Assembly (NCBI RefSeq): GCF_943181405.1 | Contig: NZ_CALPBY010000008.1 | Coordinates: forward strand, 186,001-250,000 | DNA: 64,000 bases | Direction of reading: 5' to 3' | DNA from: Cellulosimicrobium sp. Marseille-Q4280 | GTDB lineage: Bacteria > Actinomycetota > Actinomycetes > Actinomycetales > Cellulomonadaceae | Part shown: piece after piece, positions 16,994 to 25,623 of the stretch | Layout of the letters: every line of letters begins with the position of its first letter | Position numbering within the stretch: position 1 is the first letter of the stretch | Notes under the pieces: generated by a model | Seen by the model: the letters and a program-made list of their open reading frames with translations, nothing else | The model's database searches: none | What the model was told of the DNA's origin: nothing | Position numbers and translations under genes: made by a program

Positions 16994-17023
16994 TTCCCAA
17001 GGTGGGAACGCTCCCACTACCGT
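16994..17023 (+). promoter_or_regulatory. Promoter with CebR-like operator
   Basis: The dyad TGGGAACGCTCCCA (17003-17016) differs at one base from the CebR box TGGGAGCGCTCCCA, which controls cello-oligosaccharide genes in Streptomyces and relatives. It sits between a -35-like TTCCCA (16994-16999) and a -10-like TACCGT (17018-17023), 18 bp apart, an ideal repression position. The start codon of the exported barrel protein is 38 bp downstream. Confidence 0.65.
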
Positions 17024-17060
17024 AGGTGAGCACGGTTCGCCGACGTCGAAGGAGACGCTC

Positions 17061-18581
17061 ATGACCCTGCCCGACCCTCACGACCCTGCCCCCGTCGACC
17101 GGCGTCCCGGTCCCGGTCGCGCGCTCGACCGTCGCGCGTTCCTCGCCCTCTCCGGCGCCGGAGCGGCGGCGCTGACCACCCTGCTGGCCGCACCGGCGTC
17201 GGCGACGACCGCCGCCACGCCCGTCCTGCCGACGGCCGGTGGGCACGGGGGCTCCCACGGCGGCGACCAGCGCGGGTCCGTCCGTCGCGCGCAGGGCTTC
17301 CTCGACGTCATGACGGACGCCTACCCGGAGCAGAACCCCGGGCCGCGCCTCGCGCAGTCGTACGCGGACCAGCTCGGGCTGTTCTCGACGGCGTTCGTCT
17401 ACGACAACGCGCTCGCGATCTGCGCGTCGCTCACCGCCGGCCGCGCGCACCTCGACCGCGCCCGCGCGCTCGGCGACGGCTTCCTCTTCGCGCAGGAGAA
17501 CGACCCGGCGCACGACGACGGCCGCCTGCGCCAGGCGTACAACGTCGGCCCGTACGTGTTCTACGACGGCACGCCGCAGGAGCACGGCCTGGTGCTCCCC
17601 GACGGGACGGCGAACATCGGCTGGCAGTTCGGGTTCCTCGGCACCGCGGTCGGCGACATGGCCTGGCCCGGGATCGCGCTGCTCCACCTGCACGCCGCGA
17701 CGCGCGACCGCCGCTACCTGCGCGGCGCGCTCCGGATCGCGGAGTGGATCGTCGCGAACACGTGGTCGACGCAGCCGCTCGGCGGGTTCTCGTTCGGTGT
17801 CGACGCCGCGAACGCACCGGTCCCGAACGGCTCGACGGAGCACAACGTCGACTGCGTCGCGTTCTTCCGCCAGCTGGCCGCCGCGACCCGGGACCGGCGC
17901 TGGACCCGCGCGAGCGAGCACGCGCGCGCGTTCGTCGACCGCATGTGGGAGCCCGACGGCGGCTACCTGTACACCGGCACGAACGACGGCACCGAGATCA
18001 ACCGCGACCCGCTCCCGCTCGACCCGCAGACCTGGGGCTGGCTCGCGCTGCGCGACCGCCGCTACGCACGGGCTCTCGACTGGGCGGCGGACGCCCTCGC
18101 GGCGCGCGACGTGGCGGGCGACGGCGTCTCCCAGCTCCCGGCGGGCGTGGCGGTCGAGGGCGTCACGTTCTCGAGCGCGAGTCTCACGTCGACCGCGTCG
18201 TACAACGGGCTGCCCGTGCATCCGCAGGGCGTGTGGCTCGAGGGCACCGCCCAGCTCGCGGCGGCGCTCGCGGACCGTGACGACAAGAGCGGGCGAGGCC
18301 GCGACAAGAGCAAGGACGACACGGGGAGAGGCGGGAAGCGCGACCGCGACCGGGCGGCCCACCTGCTGCGCGAGGTGCGGGTCGCGCAGGACTCCGTGGG
18401 CGCGGGTCAGACGGTCGGCGGGGCGGCGCTGCCCGAGCGGTCGGGCGTCGTCGCGGCGTCGAGCCTCCTCGACACCGGGTTCGGCTTCGGCTACTTCCAG
18501 GTCCAGCACGTCGGTGCGACGTCCTGGTACCTCATGGCCGCGGCGGGGGCGAACCCGCTCCAGGTGGGCGGGCTGCGCTGA
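17061..18581 (+). CDS. Tat-exported alpha/alpha-barrel (six-hairpin glycosidase-like) protein
   Basis: A 506-residue secreted protein. Start at ATG 17061 with SD AAGGAGA. A twin-arginine signal (LDRRAFLALSGAGAAAL, Arg24-Arg25, then Ala-rich h-region ending ASA) predicts folded export by Tat. The mature part has repeated helix pairs with aromatic/Asp turns (YDNALAICASL, WPGIALLHLHAA, WLALRDRRYARALDWA), the pattern of alpha/alpha-toroid glycoside hydrolases or related lyases. No family-specific catalytic motif was recognised, so activity is unknown. A highly charged insert rich in Asp, Lys, Arg and Gly (about residues 409-436) looks like a solvent-exposed loop. A CebR-like operator in the promoter suggests induction by plant beta-glucan oligosaccharides. 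Confidence 0.75.
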   Translation: MTLPDPHDPAPVDRRPGPGRALDRRAFLALSGAGAAALTTLLAAPASATTAATPVLPTAGGHGGSHGGDQRGSVRRAQGFLDVMTDAYPEQNPGPRLAQSYADQLGLFSTAFVYDNALAICASLTAGRAHLDRARALGDGFLFAQENDPAHDDGRLRQAYNVGPYVFYDGTPQEHGLVLPDGTANIGWQFGFLGTAVGDMAWPGIALLHLHAATRDRRYLRGALRIAEWIVANTWSTQPLGGFSFGVDAANAPVPNGSTEHNVDCVAFFRQLAAATRDRRWTRASEHARAFVDRMWEPDGGYLYTGTNDGTEINRDPLPLDPQTWGWLALRDRRYARALDWAADALAARDVAGDGVSQLPAGVAVEGVTFSSASLTSTASYNGLPVHPQGVWLEGTAQLAAALADRDDKSGRGRDKSKDDTGRGGKRDRDRAAHLLREVRVAQDSVGAGQTVGGAALPERSGVVAASSLLDTGFGFGYFQVQHVGATSWYLMAAAGANPLQVGGLR

Positions 18582-18611
18582 CCTGACGCTCCGGGCCCGC
18601 GCCGTCCGTCG

Positions 18612-19784
18612 TCAGGCGACCGGTGCGGGCCCGGTCGTCGTCCCGACGACGAGCTCGACGTCGAGCACGACCGTCCGTGGCTCCTCGCCCGCCAGCAGGC
18701 CGATGACGGCGTGGCCGAGCTCCGCGCCCTTGCGCGCGAGGGGCTGGTCGACGCTCGTCAGGACGTCCGGGGCGAGCCACGGCAGGTCGAGACCGTCGAA
18801 CCCGGCGACCGACACGTCGTCGGGCACGCGCAGGCCCAGCTCACGCGCCCCGAGCAGCGCGCCCGCGGCGAGCAGGTCGGAGTGGGCGATGACGGCGGTC
18901 GGTCGGGTCGCGGGGTCGAGCGGCACGACGGCGTCGTGGTCCCCGCGTCGGCCGAGCAGCGCGATCGCGGCCGAGCGGCCGTGCTCGACGAGCGACGCCT
19001 CCGTCTCCCAGCTCGCGACGGGCTCGACGACGTCGCGCACCCCGGCGAGGCGGTTCGCGGTCGGGGTCCGGTCGACCCGGGCGAGCCGCGCGGCGTCGAG
19101 AGGCCCGCTCTGGTCGGAGGTGTCGAGGGGGAGCGAGATCTCGGCGATCCGGGTGTGGCCGAGGTCGACGAGGTGGCGGACGACGTCGGCCGTGCCCCGG
19201 CGGTCGGCGATCCCCACGAGCGGCGAGCCCTCGACCTCGCGCCCCTCGCCGATGACGACCGGCACCCCGCGTCGACGCAGCGCGGTGAGCGTCGCGTCCT
19301 CGGCGCCGACGCCCCAGACCAGCACCGCGACGTCCATCGCTGCGCTCTCGACGAGGGGATCGACGGCGTGCGCCGGGTCGTCGGACGGGATGCCGGGGAT
19401 GAGGAGGACGCCGAGACCGTTCTCGCCGAGCGTGGACACGAGCCCGTCGAGGACCTGGACGGCGACGGGGTCGCGGAAGGCGCGGCGCAGCTGGTCGCCC
19501 ACGACCACCCCGACGACGCCCGACCGCCCGGACCGCAGCTGCCGCCCGAGCGGGTTGGGCCCCGTGTAGCCGAGCTCCTCGGCGGCGGCGTGGACGCGCG
19601 CCCGCGTCTCGGGCGTGATGGGGCCGGCTCCGGAGAACGCGAGGGACGCCGTCGAGACGGACACGCCGGCGAGCTCGGCGACCTTGGCGAGCGTCGGGCG
19701 CGGCCGGGCCGCCGGGGCCGGGCCGTCCCCGCGGTCGGGCTTGTCCCCGGCGGTACCGCCGGTCGTGCCGCGGGTGCCGCTCAT
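18612..19784 (-). CDS. LacI-family transcriptional regulator
   Basis: A 390-residue repressor. The start at 19784 leaves about 30 Gly/Pro-rich residues before the LacI helix-turn-helix (TLAKVAELAGVSVSTASLAF, about residues 31-50) and hinge helix (RLRxAAxELGY-like, AAAEELGYTGPNPLGRQL). A periplasmic-binding-type effector domain follows, ending in DDVSVAGFDGLDLPWLAPDVLTSVDQP. The in-frame region upstream to 21164 is shadow of the MFS gene. It is divergent from the MFS gene, whose 5' end carries two perfect 14-bp TCGAATCGATTCGA palindromes with the central CG typical of LacI operators, so those are its likely targets. The effector is presumably a sugar. Confidence 0.93.
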   Translation of the reverse strand: MSGTRGTTGGTAGDKPDRGDGPAPAARPRPTLAKVAELAGVSVSTASLAFSGAGPITPETRARVHAAAEELGYTGPNPLGRQLRSGRSGVVGVVVGDQLRRAFRDPVAVQVLDGLVSTLGENGLGVLLIPGIPSDDPAHAVDPLVESAAMDVAVLVWGVGAEDATLTALRRRGVPVVIGEGREVEGSPLVGIADRRGTADVVRHLVDLGHTRIAEISLPLDTSDQSGPLDAARLARVDRTPTANRLAGVRDVVEPVASWETEASLVEHGRSAAIALLGRRGDHDAVVPLDPATRPTAVIAHSDLLAAGALLGARELGLRVPDDVSVAGFDGLDLPWLAPDVLTSVDQPLARKGAELGHAVIGLLAGEEPRTVVLDVELVVGTTTGPAPVA

Positions 19785-19839
19785 CACGCTCCTGCCTGCC
19801 CGTCCCTGCTCGTCCGCCCTGGTCCGGACGGGATGTCGA

Positions 19840-19875
19840 TTGACGCGCGGCCAGCGTACCCGCACACTGGTGACC
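19840..19875 (+). promoter_or_regulatory. Promoter of the first MFS gene, apparently leaderless
   Basis: TTGACG (19840-19845), 17-bp spacer, CACACT (19863-19868), then seven bases to ATG 19876. This spacing places transcription start at or next to the start codon, and no SD is visible. Confidence 0.55.
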
Positions 19876-21433
19876 ATGCCTCGAATCGATTCGAAGCGCA
19901 CTGCCCTCCGTCGGATCGAATCGATTCGAGGGAGTGCTGCGCACACGCCCTCCCTGTCCCGCGCCCGCTGGGCCCTCCTCGGCCTCTTCGCCCTCAACGG
20001 CGTCATGATGTCGAGCTGGCTCGCGCGCATCCCCTCGGTGCGCGACGCGCTCTCGCTGTCACCCGCCGACCTCGGCGTCGTGCTGCTCGCCGGCGCCGTC
20101 GGGGCGCTCGCGACCGTCACCGCCGCAGGACCGTTCGTCACCCGCTTCGGCGGCCGGGTCGCGTTCGCCGTCTCCGCGGTCCTGTTCGGCGGCGCCTTCC
20201 TGCTGCTCGGCCTCGGTCCGGCCACGGGATCCGTCGCGCTCCTCGCCGCGGGCATCTTCCTCAACGGCATGGCGTTCGCGCTCGGCAACGTGCCCATGAA
20301 CGTCGAGAGCGCCGGGATCGAGCGGCGCATGGGGCGGACGGTCCTCCCGCAGTTCCACGCGGCGTTCTCCGTCGGCGCCGTGATCGGCTCGTTGATCGGC
20401 GCCGCGTGCGCGCACGGCGAGGTACCGGTCCTCGTGCAGTTCACGGTCACCGGCGCGGTGGCCCTCGTGTGGCGGCTCGCCGCGATCCCCGCGACCGTGC
20501 ACGACACGGCCGTCGTCCGTCGGTCGCGCCGCGCTGGGGCCGCGTCGGAGCACGCGTCCGCTGCCCTCGAGTCGCTCGGCGACGCCGTCGTCGACGTCGA
20601 GACCGCCGGACTGCGCTCTCGCCCGGCGCGCCGCGGCGCCCGTCGTGGAGCGCGCATCGGCGCGGCGCTCGGCGCCTGGCGCGAGCCGCGCACGTTGCTC
20701 ATCGGCCTCGTCATCCTGTCCGCCGCGCTGTCCGAGGGGTCGGCGAACGACTGGCTGTCGCTCGCCGTCGTCGACGGGTTCGCGCAGACCGAGGCCGTCG
20801 GCGCGGTGGTGTTCGGCACGTTCGTCGCCGCGATGACCGTCATGCGCCTCCTGGGCACGCGGCTCATCGACCGGTTCGGCCGGGTGACGGTGCTGCGCGC
20901 CTCGGGCGTCACGTCGATCGTCGGGCTCGTCCTCTTCGGGTTCGCACCGACGCTCACGCTCGCCGGCGTCGGCGTCGTCCTGTGGGGCTTCGGCGCCGCG
21001 CTCGCGGTGCCCGTCGGCATCGCGGCGGCCTCGGATGAGCCGTTCCGTGCCGCAGGGCGCGTGTCCGTCGTGTCGGCGTTCTCGTCCATGGCGTCGCTCG
21101 CCGCGCCGCCGCTCCTCGGCCTCGCCGCCGAGGCGATGGGCGCACGGCACGCGCTCGTCCTCATCGTGGGCGCGATGGTCCTCAGCGTCCTCCTCGCGCG
21201 TCAGGTGGCGCCGCTGCGCACGCCCGCGGCGCTCGCCGCCCGCCAGGCGGGGGAGGATGGGACGGTGGACGACGCCGCCCCCACCCCGGACCCGGCACCC
21301 GCACCGCACCCGCCGGCGCTCGACGCGACGCCGCACGACGTCCGCCACGCGCGCGTCCGTCGGCGCGGCGACGTCCGGCACGGGCGCCGTCGCCCCCACC
21401 GCACCTCCCCCACCGCCGCGAGGAGACCTCCGC
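19876..21433 (+). CDS. MFS transporter (first of a tandem pair); reading frame lacks a proper stop
   Basis: A major facilitator of about 12 membrane segments. ATG 19876; SWLARIPSVRDALSLSPADLG near helix 1-2, AWREPRTLLIGLVILSAALSEGSANDW at the start of the second half, as in YbjJ-like sugar/unknown transporters. It is a paralogue of the next gene. The transporter fold ends near 21220 and is followed by a Pro/Arg-rich tail. The frame has no stop before 22888-22890, running out of frame through the whole next gene. The end given here is the base before the next ATG and is a boundary estimate. A lost base near 21420 or a sequencing indel is the simplest explanation. Confidence 0.75.
19881..19929. 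promoter_or_regulatory. Two LacI-type operators inside the 5' end of the MFS gene
   Basis: Perfect palindrome TCGAATCGATTCGA at 19881-19894 and again at 19916-19929, centres 35 bp apart. Both are downstream of the putative transcription start and encode part of residues 2-18 of the transporter, so repression would be by roadblock. They lie about 100-145 bp from the divergent LacI start. Confidence 0.7.
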
Positions 21434-22792
21434 ATGACCGCCCCGTCCCTGCCCGCGCCCGCACGCGCCGTCGCGCTCGCCGCGTGGGCCGTCTTCGCGG
21501 TGTTCTTCCTCAACGGCTTCAACTTCGCGACCTGGGCGTCGCGGCTGCCCGCCGTGCGCGACGAGCTCGGGTTCGCCGAGTCCCAGATGGGTCTGCTGCT
21601 GCTCTTCATGGCCGTCGGTTCCCTGCTCGCGCTCCCGCTGTCCGGGCTCGTGGTGCAGCGCCTCGGTGCGGCGCGCGCGGTCGTCATCTTCGCGACCATC
21701 AACACCGCCGGTCTCGTGACGACCGCGTTCGCCGTCTCCGAGGGCGCGGACTGGGTCGTGCGCGTCGGGCTGTTCGTCACCGGCGTCGGGACCGGCGTCT
21801 GGGACGCCGCGATGAACCTCGAGGGCGCCGCCGTCGAGCAGCGCCTGGGTCGCGCGATCATGCCGCGATTCCACGCCGGGTTCTCGTTCGGCACGATGGC
21901 GGGAGCGGGCCTGGGCGCCGTGGCCGCGGCCACGCACGTGCCCGTGCAGTGGCACCTGGCCGTGGCCGTGGCCGTGAGCCTGGCCGCCGTCCTGTGGTGC
22001 GTGCGGCTCTTCCTCCCGGCCGGGAAGCCGGACGGCGGCGGGTCCCGGCTCGCGGACGACTCCCGCGGGGCGGACCCCGCCACCGCGGTCCCCGTCCACG
22101 GGCCCGGCGACGACCGGTCGCGGGGCGCCCGCTCGGCGCTCTCGGCCTGGACCGAGCCGCGCACGCTGCTCATCGGTCTCGTCGTCCTCGCCGCGGCGCT
22201 CACCGAGGGCGCGGCCAACGACTGGGTGAGCCTCGCGGTGGTCGACGGGTTCGGCACGGACAACGCCATGGGCGCCGTGGGGCTCGCCGTGTTCCTCACC
22301 GCGATGACGGGGATGCGACTGCTCGGGACGGGCCTGCTCGACCGCTACGGGCGGGTCGCCGTCCTGCGCGGGTCCGCCGGGCTCGCGCTGGCCGGGCTGC
22401 TGCTCTTCGGCCTCGCCCCGAGCCTGTGGCTCGCGCTCGTCGGCGTCGTCCTGTGGGGCATGGGTGCGGCGCTCGGGTTCCCCGTCGGGATGAGCGCGGC
22501 CTCGGACGACCCGCAGCGCGCCGCGGTGCGCGTGAGCGTCGTCGCGACCATCGGCTACTCGGCCTTCTTCATGGGCCCGCCGCTCATCGGGTTCCTCGCG
22601 CACGAGGTCGGGTACCGGTCGGCGCTGCTCGTCATCGCGATCCCGGTCGTCGTCGGGCTCCTCGTCGTCGGTGCGGCGCGGCCGCTCCCGACGGCGGCCG
22701 GCTCGGCGGGCGCGGCGGGCGGCCGGTCCGTCGAGGACGGCGACCTCCCCGGTGCGAAGGATCGACCGTCGACCGTCGAGCGCCCCAACTAG
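21434..22792 (+). CDS. MFS transporter (second of a tandem pair)
   Basis: A 452-residue major facilitator, start ATG 21434 with SD GAGGAGA. Twelve helices in two bundles joined by a long polar loop (about residues 195-235, GKPDGGGSRLADDSRGAD). Signature stretches NGFNFATWASRLPAVRDELG and AWTEPRTLLIGLVVLAAALTEGAANDW closely mirror the preceding gene, indicating tandem duplication. Substrate unknown; the neighbouring LacI regulator suggests a carbohydrate or related solute. Probably cotranscribed with the first copy. Confidence 0.9.
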   Translation: MTAPSLPAPARAVALAAWAVFAVFFLNGFNFATWASRLPAVRDELGFAESQMGLLLLFMAVGSLLALPLSGLVVQRLGAARAVVIFATINTAGLVTTAFAVSEGADWVVRVGLFVTGVGTGVWDAAMNLEGAAVEQRLGRAIMPRFHAGFSFGTMAGAGLGAVAAATHVPVQWHLAVAVAVSLAAVLWCVRLFLPAGKPDGGGSRLADDSRGADPATAVPVHGPGDDRSRGARSALSAWTEPRTLLIGLVVLAAALTEGAANDWVSLAVVDGFGTDNAMGAVGLAVFLTAMTGMRLLGTGLLDRYGRVAVLRGSAGLALAGLLLFGLAPSLWLALVGVVLWGMGAALGFPVGMSAASDDPQRAAVRVSVVATIGYSAFFMGPPLIGFLAHEVGYRSALLVIAIPVVVGLLVVGAARPLPTAAGSAGAAGGRSVEDGDLPGAKDRPSTVERPN

Positions 22793-22801
22793 GCTGTCCG
22801 G
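22790..22801 (+). promoter_or_regulatory. Possible leaderless -10 element of murB
   Basis: TAGGCT at 22790-22795 followed by six bases and GTG, overlapping the stop codon of the MFS gene. No convincing -35 is present. Confidence 0.35.
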
Positions 22802-24049
22802 GTGACCTGCGAACCTGCCGCACCGCGCGTCGTCGACCCCGCGACCGCCACCTCGACCGAGCCGGGCCTGCGTCCCGACTCCGTCGGTGACCCGACGCTC
22901 GCCGAGCTGACGACGCTGCGTGTCGGCGGACCCGCCGACCACTACGTCGAGGTGCACGACGAGGCCGAGCTGATCGCCACCGTGCGCGCCGCCGACGACG
23001 CGGGCGAGCCGCTGCTCGTGCTCGGTGGCGGCTCGAACCTGCTCGTCGCGGACGAGGGTTTCGGGGGCGTCGTCGTGCGCGACCTGCGCCAGGGCGTGAC
23101 GGTCGACGCGCAGGACTCGTGCGGCGGCGCGAGCTTCTCGGCCCCCGCCGGCCAGGACTGGGACGCGCTCGTGGCGCGCGCCGTCGCGGAGGAGTGGGTC
23201 GGCGTCGAGGCGCTGTCGGGCATCCCCGGCACGGTCGGCGCGGCGCCGGTCCAGAACATCGGTGCCTACGGCCAGGAGGTCGCGGGCGTCGTCTCGACCG
23301 TGCGCGTGTGGGACCGCGCGCGCGGCCGCGTGCGCACGCTCGCGCTCGGCGAGCTGGGCTTCGGGTACCGCACGTCGGTGCTCAAGCGGTCGATGCACGT
23401 CGCGGCGGCAGCCGATGCCGCTGCCGACGGCGAGGTGTCCGGTCCCTGGTACCCGTCACCGCGCTGGGTGGTCCTGGAGGTCGGTTTCCAGACACGGCTC
23501 GGCTCGCTCTCCGCGCCCGTCGCGTACCCCGAGCTCGCGCGCCGGCTCGGCGTCGAGGTGGGTGAGCGGGCGCCGATGGCGGACGTGCGCGAGGCCGTCC
23601 TCGCGCTGCGCGCGGGCAAGGGCATGCTGCTCGACGGCGACGCCGCCGCTCCCGACCACGACCGCTGGAGCGCGGGCTCGTTCTTCACCAACCCCGTCGT
23701 GCCGGCCGACCAGGCGGGCCTGCTGCCGGCCGAGGCGCCCCGCTACCCGGTGCGCTCCGCGACCCCGAGCCGGACGACCGGCCCGAGCCTCGGTGAGATC
23801 GACCCGACGCTCGTCAAGACCTCCGCCGCGTGGCTCATCGAGCACGCGGGCTTCGGCAAGGGCTTCGGCGTGCACGGAGCGTCGAGCCCCGCGACGCTCT
23901 CGACCCGGCACACGCTCGCGCTGACGAACCGCGGCGGGGCGAGCGCCGCCGACGTCCTCGAGCTCGCGCGCGCGGTCCGGGACGGCGTGCTGGACGCGTT
24001 CGGGGTCGAGCTCGTCCCGGAGCCGGTCCTCGTCGGGGTCTCGCTGTAG
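22802..24049 (+). CDS. murB: UDP-N-acetylenolpyruvoylglucosamine reductase
   Basis: A 415-residue FAD enzyme that reduces UDP-GlcNAc-enolpyruvate to UDP-MurNAc in peptidoglycan synthesis. FAD signatures TTLRVGGPADHYVEV and LVLGGGSNLLVADEGF; substrate motifs GIPGTVGAAPVQNIGAYGQEV, YRTSVLKR and AGSFFTNPV with the catalytic Ser; C-terminal KTSAAWLIEHAGFGKGFG and the catalytic Glu region VPEPVLVG. Slightly long (usual 300-380). GTG start only 9 bp after the MFS stop, with no SD. A TAGGCT hexamer (22790-22795) lies exactly 6 nt before the GTG, so it may have its own leaderless promoter. Confidence 0.96.
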   Translation: MTCEPAAPRVVDPATATSTEPGLRPDSVGDPTLAELTTLRVGGPADHYVEVHDEAELIATVRAADDAGEPLLVLGGGSNLLVADEGFGGVVVRDLRQGVTVDAQDSCGGASFSAPAGQDWDALVARAVAEEWVGVEALSGIPGTVGAAPVQNIGAYGQEVAGVVSTVRVWDRARGRVRTLALGELGFGYRTSVLKRSMHVAAAADAAADGEVSGPWYPSPRWVVLEVGFQTRLGSLSAPVAYPELARRLGVEVGERAPMADVREAVLALRAGKGMLLDGDAAAPDHDRWSAGSFFTNPVVPADQAGLLPAEAPRYPVRSATPSRTTGPSLGEIDPTLVKTSAAWLIEHAGFGKGFGVHGASSPATLSTRHTLALTNRGGASAADVLELARAVRDGVLDAFGVELVPEPVLVGVSL

Positions 24050-24070
24050 GCGCTGCCCGCACGGGCAGGG

Positions 24071-25051
24071 TCAGTAGACGACGACGGTCGTCCCGGGCGG
24101 GGCGCCCCACGTGTCCCAGATCCAGTTCATCGCGCTGTTCGCGACGCGGATGCACCCGTGCGACGCGGGCCACGGCGGGATCGAGCCCGAGCCGTGGACG
24201 GCGATGCCGCCCGTGAAGAACTTCGGGCGCCACATGCTGCCGAGCTCGAGGCTCGACTCGTAGTTCGCGTCGACCTGCCGGCCCACCTGGAACGTCCCGC
24301 GCGGCGTGCCGGCCCGGTAGGTCCGGCCCTTCGCCTCGAACTGCTCCCCGTTCCCCGACGACGCGTTGATCACCGTCACGACCCGCCCGTCCTCGACGGC
24401 GAGGAGGAGCTGGCGGTCGAGGTCGATCTCGATGACCTTGCCCGACCCGGTCTGCGGCTGCGGCCGCACGCCCTGGTCGAGCGCGGACTGCGTCGCGGGG
24501 CCGACGACGCCGTCGCGCGAGATGCCCGCCGCCTTCTGCAGCGCCCACACGGCCTGCTGGGTCCCGGGACCGAAGTCGCCGTCGGGCGCGCCGATGAAGT
24601 AGCCGAGCTCCGCGAGCCGGGCCTGGAGCGCGACGACCCGGTCGCCCTCCGCACCGCGCTCGAGCTCGGCGGGCTCCGCGGGCGGCGGTGGTTCGGCGGC
24701 TGGCGGGGGAGTCGTCTCCTCCGGGGTCGGCGCCGGCTCGGGCTCCTGGGTGGGCTCGGGCTCGGGCGCCGGCTCCGGGGTCTCGGCCGGGGTCGGCTCC
24801 TGCGTCGGGGTCTGGCTCGGGGACGGTTCGCCGGTGGGGTCGCTCGTCGGCTCCGGCGTCGTCTCCGCGGTGGCCGACGGCGTGCGAGCCGGCTCCATGT
24901 CCGGGAGCCCGGCCTGGCAGCCGGTGAGCACGAGCAGGGCGACGACCGCCGGCGCGACGACGCGGAGCAACCCGGCCCGGTGTCCGCCCTTTCGTGCGGG
25001 CACAGCGTTCGCTCCTCGCGGCACGTCGTGCCCGGTCCGTCCCTGCTCCAC
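24071..25051 (-). CDS. L,D-transpeptidase lipoprotein with peptidoglycan-binding domain
   Basis: A 326-residue envelope enzyme that makes 3-3 cross-links or attaches to peptidoglycan. The N terminus has a lipoprotein signal with lipobox LTGC (Cys45). A spacer of about 75 residues rich in Pro, Glu and Thr crosses the wall. A PG_binding_1 domain follows (VVALQARLAELGYFIGAPDGDFGPGTQQAVWALQ), then a YkuD catalytic domain with HGSGS and SHGCIRV (catalytic Cys300). GTG start with strong SD (GGAGGGG). Convergent with murB, 21 bp between stops. The substrate is muropeptide stems outside the membrane. Confidence 0.94.
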   Translation of the reverse strand: MEQGRTGHDVPRGANAVPARKGGHRAGLLRVVAPAVVALLVLTGCQAGLPDMEPARTPSATAETTPEPTSDPTGEPSPSQTPTQEPTPAETPEPAPEPEPTQEPEPAPTPEETTPPPAAEPPPPAEPAELERGAEGDRVVALQARLAELGYFIGAPDGDFGPGTQQAVWALQKAAGISRDGVVGPATQSALDQGVRPQPQTGSGKVIEIDLDRQLLLAVEDGRVVTVINASSGNGEQFEAKGRTYRAGTPRGTFQVGRQVDANYESSLELGSMWRPKFFTGGIAVHGSGSIPPWPASHGCIRVANSAMNWIWDTWGAPPGTTVVVY

Positions 25052-25236
25052 GGCGGTCCCCCTCCGGTCTCCGCGCGTCGGCCGGCCCCGGCCCGCGCGG
25101 TGCGGACGACCATCATGTATCGGACCACGCCCTCCGGGCCGCGACCCGAGCGGGTGAACCCTGGATCGTGATGATCTCGTGACGCGGTGGCCCCGACCCG
25201 GGGTGCAGTGGCTCGTACAGGCCCGCCGGTCAGGGC

Positions 25237-25623
25237 TCAGCTCTCGACCCGGTCCGGCTCGTGCCCGAGGGCGGCGAGGACGAGCGCGAGGACGGTCTCG
25301 TCGCTCAGCCCGGATGCGCGCGCGGTCGCCACGAGGTCGCGCGCCGCGCGGCGGGCGTCGACATCGGCGGGGGAGACCCCGTCGGACACCACGGTCCCGG
25401 CCCGGCGCCGGGTGGTCACCACGCCCGACTCCTCGAGCTCGCGGTAGGCGCGCGCGACGGTGCCGGGCGAGAGACCGAGGTCGGTCGCGAGCGCACGGAT
25501 CGTGGGCAGGCGGTCGCCGGGGACGAGGCCGCCCGCCGCGACGTGCGCGACGACCTGGGCCCGGATCTGCTCGTAGGGCGCGACGCCGGACCCCAGGTCG
25601 ATGCGGACCCGCAGCTCAGGCAC
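25237..25623 (-). CDS. GntR-family regulator (YtrA-type)
   Basis: A 128-residue short GntR protein: start chosen at GTG 25623 (MPELRVRIDLGSGVAPYEQI). The winged-helix DNA-binding domain has PGDRLPTIRALATDLGLSPGTVARAYRELEESGVV, followed only by a short helical tail, the YtrA subfamily layout that usually controls ABC transporters or membrane proteins encoded beside it. It overlaps the membrane-protein gene by 8 bp on the same strand, so the two are translationally coupled. The frame upstream to 25827 is shadow of that gene. Confidence 0.9.
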   Translation of the reverse strand: MPELRVRIDLGSGVAPYEQIRAQVVAHVAAGGLVPGDRLPTIRALATDLGLSPGTVARAYRELEESGVVTTRRRAGTVVSDGVSPADVDARRAARDLVATARASGLSDETVLALVLAALGHEPDRVES

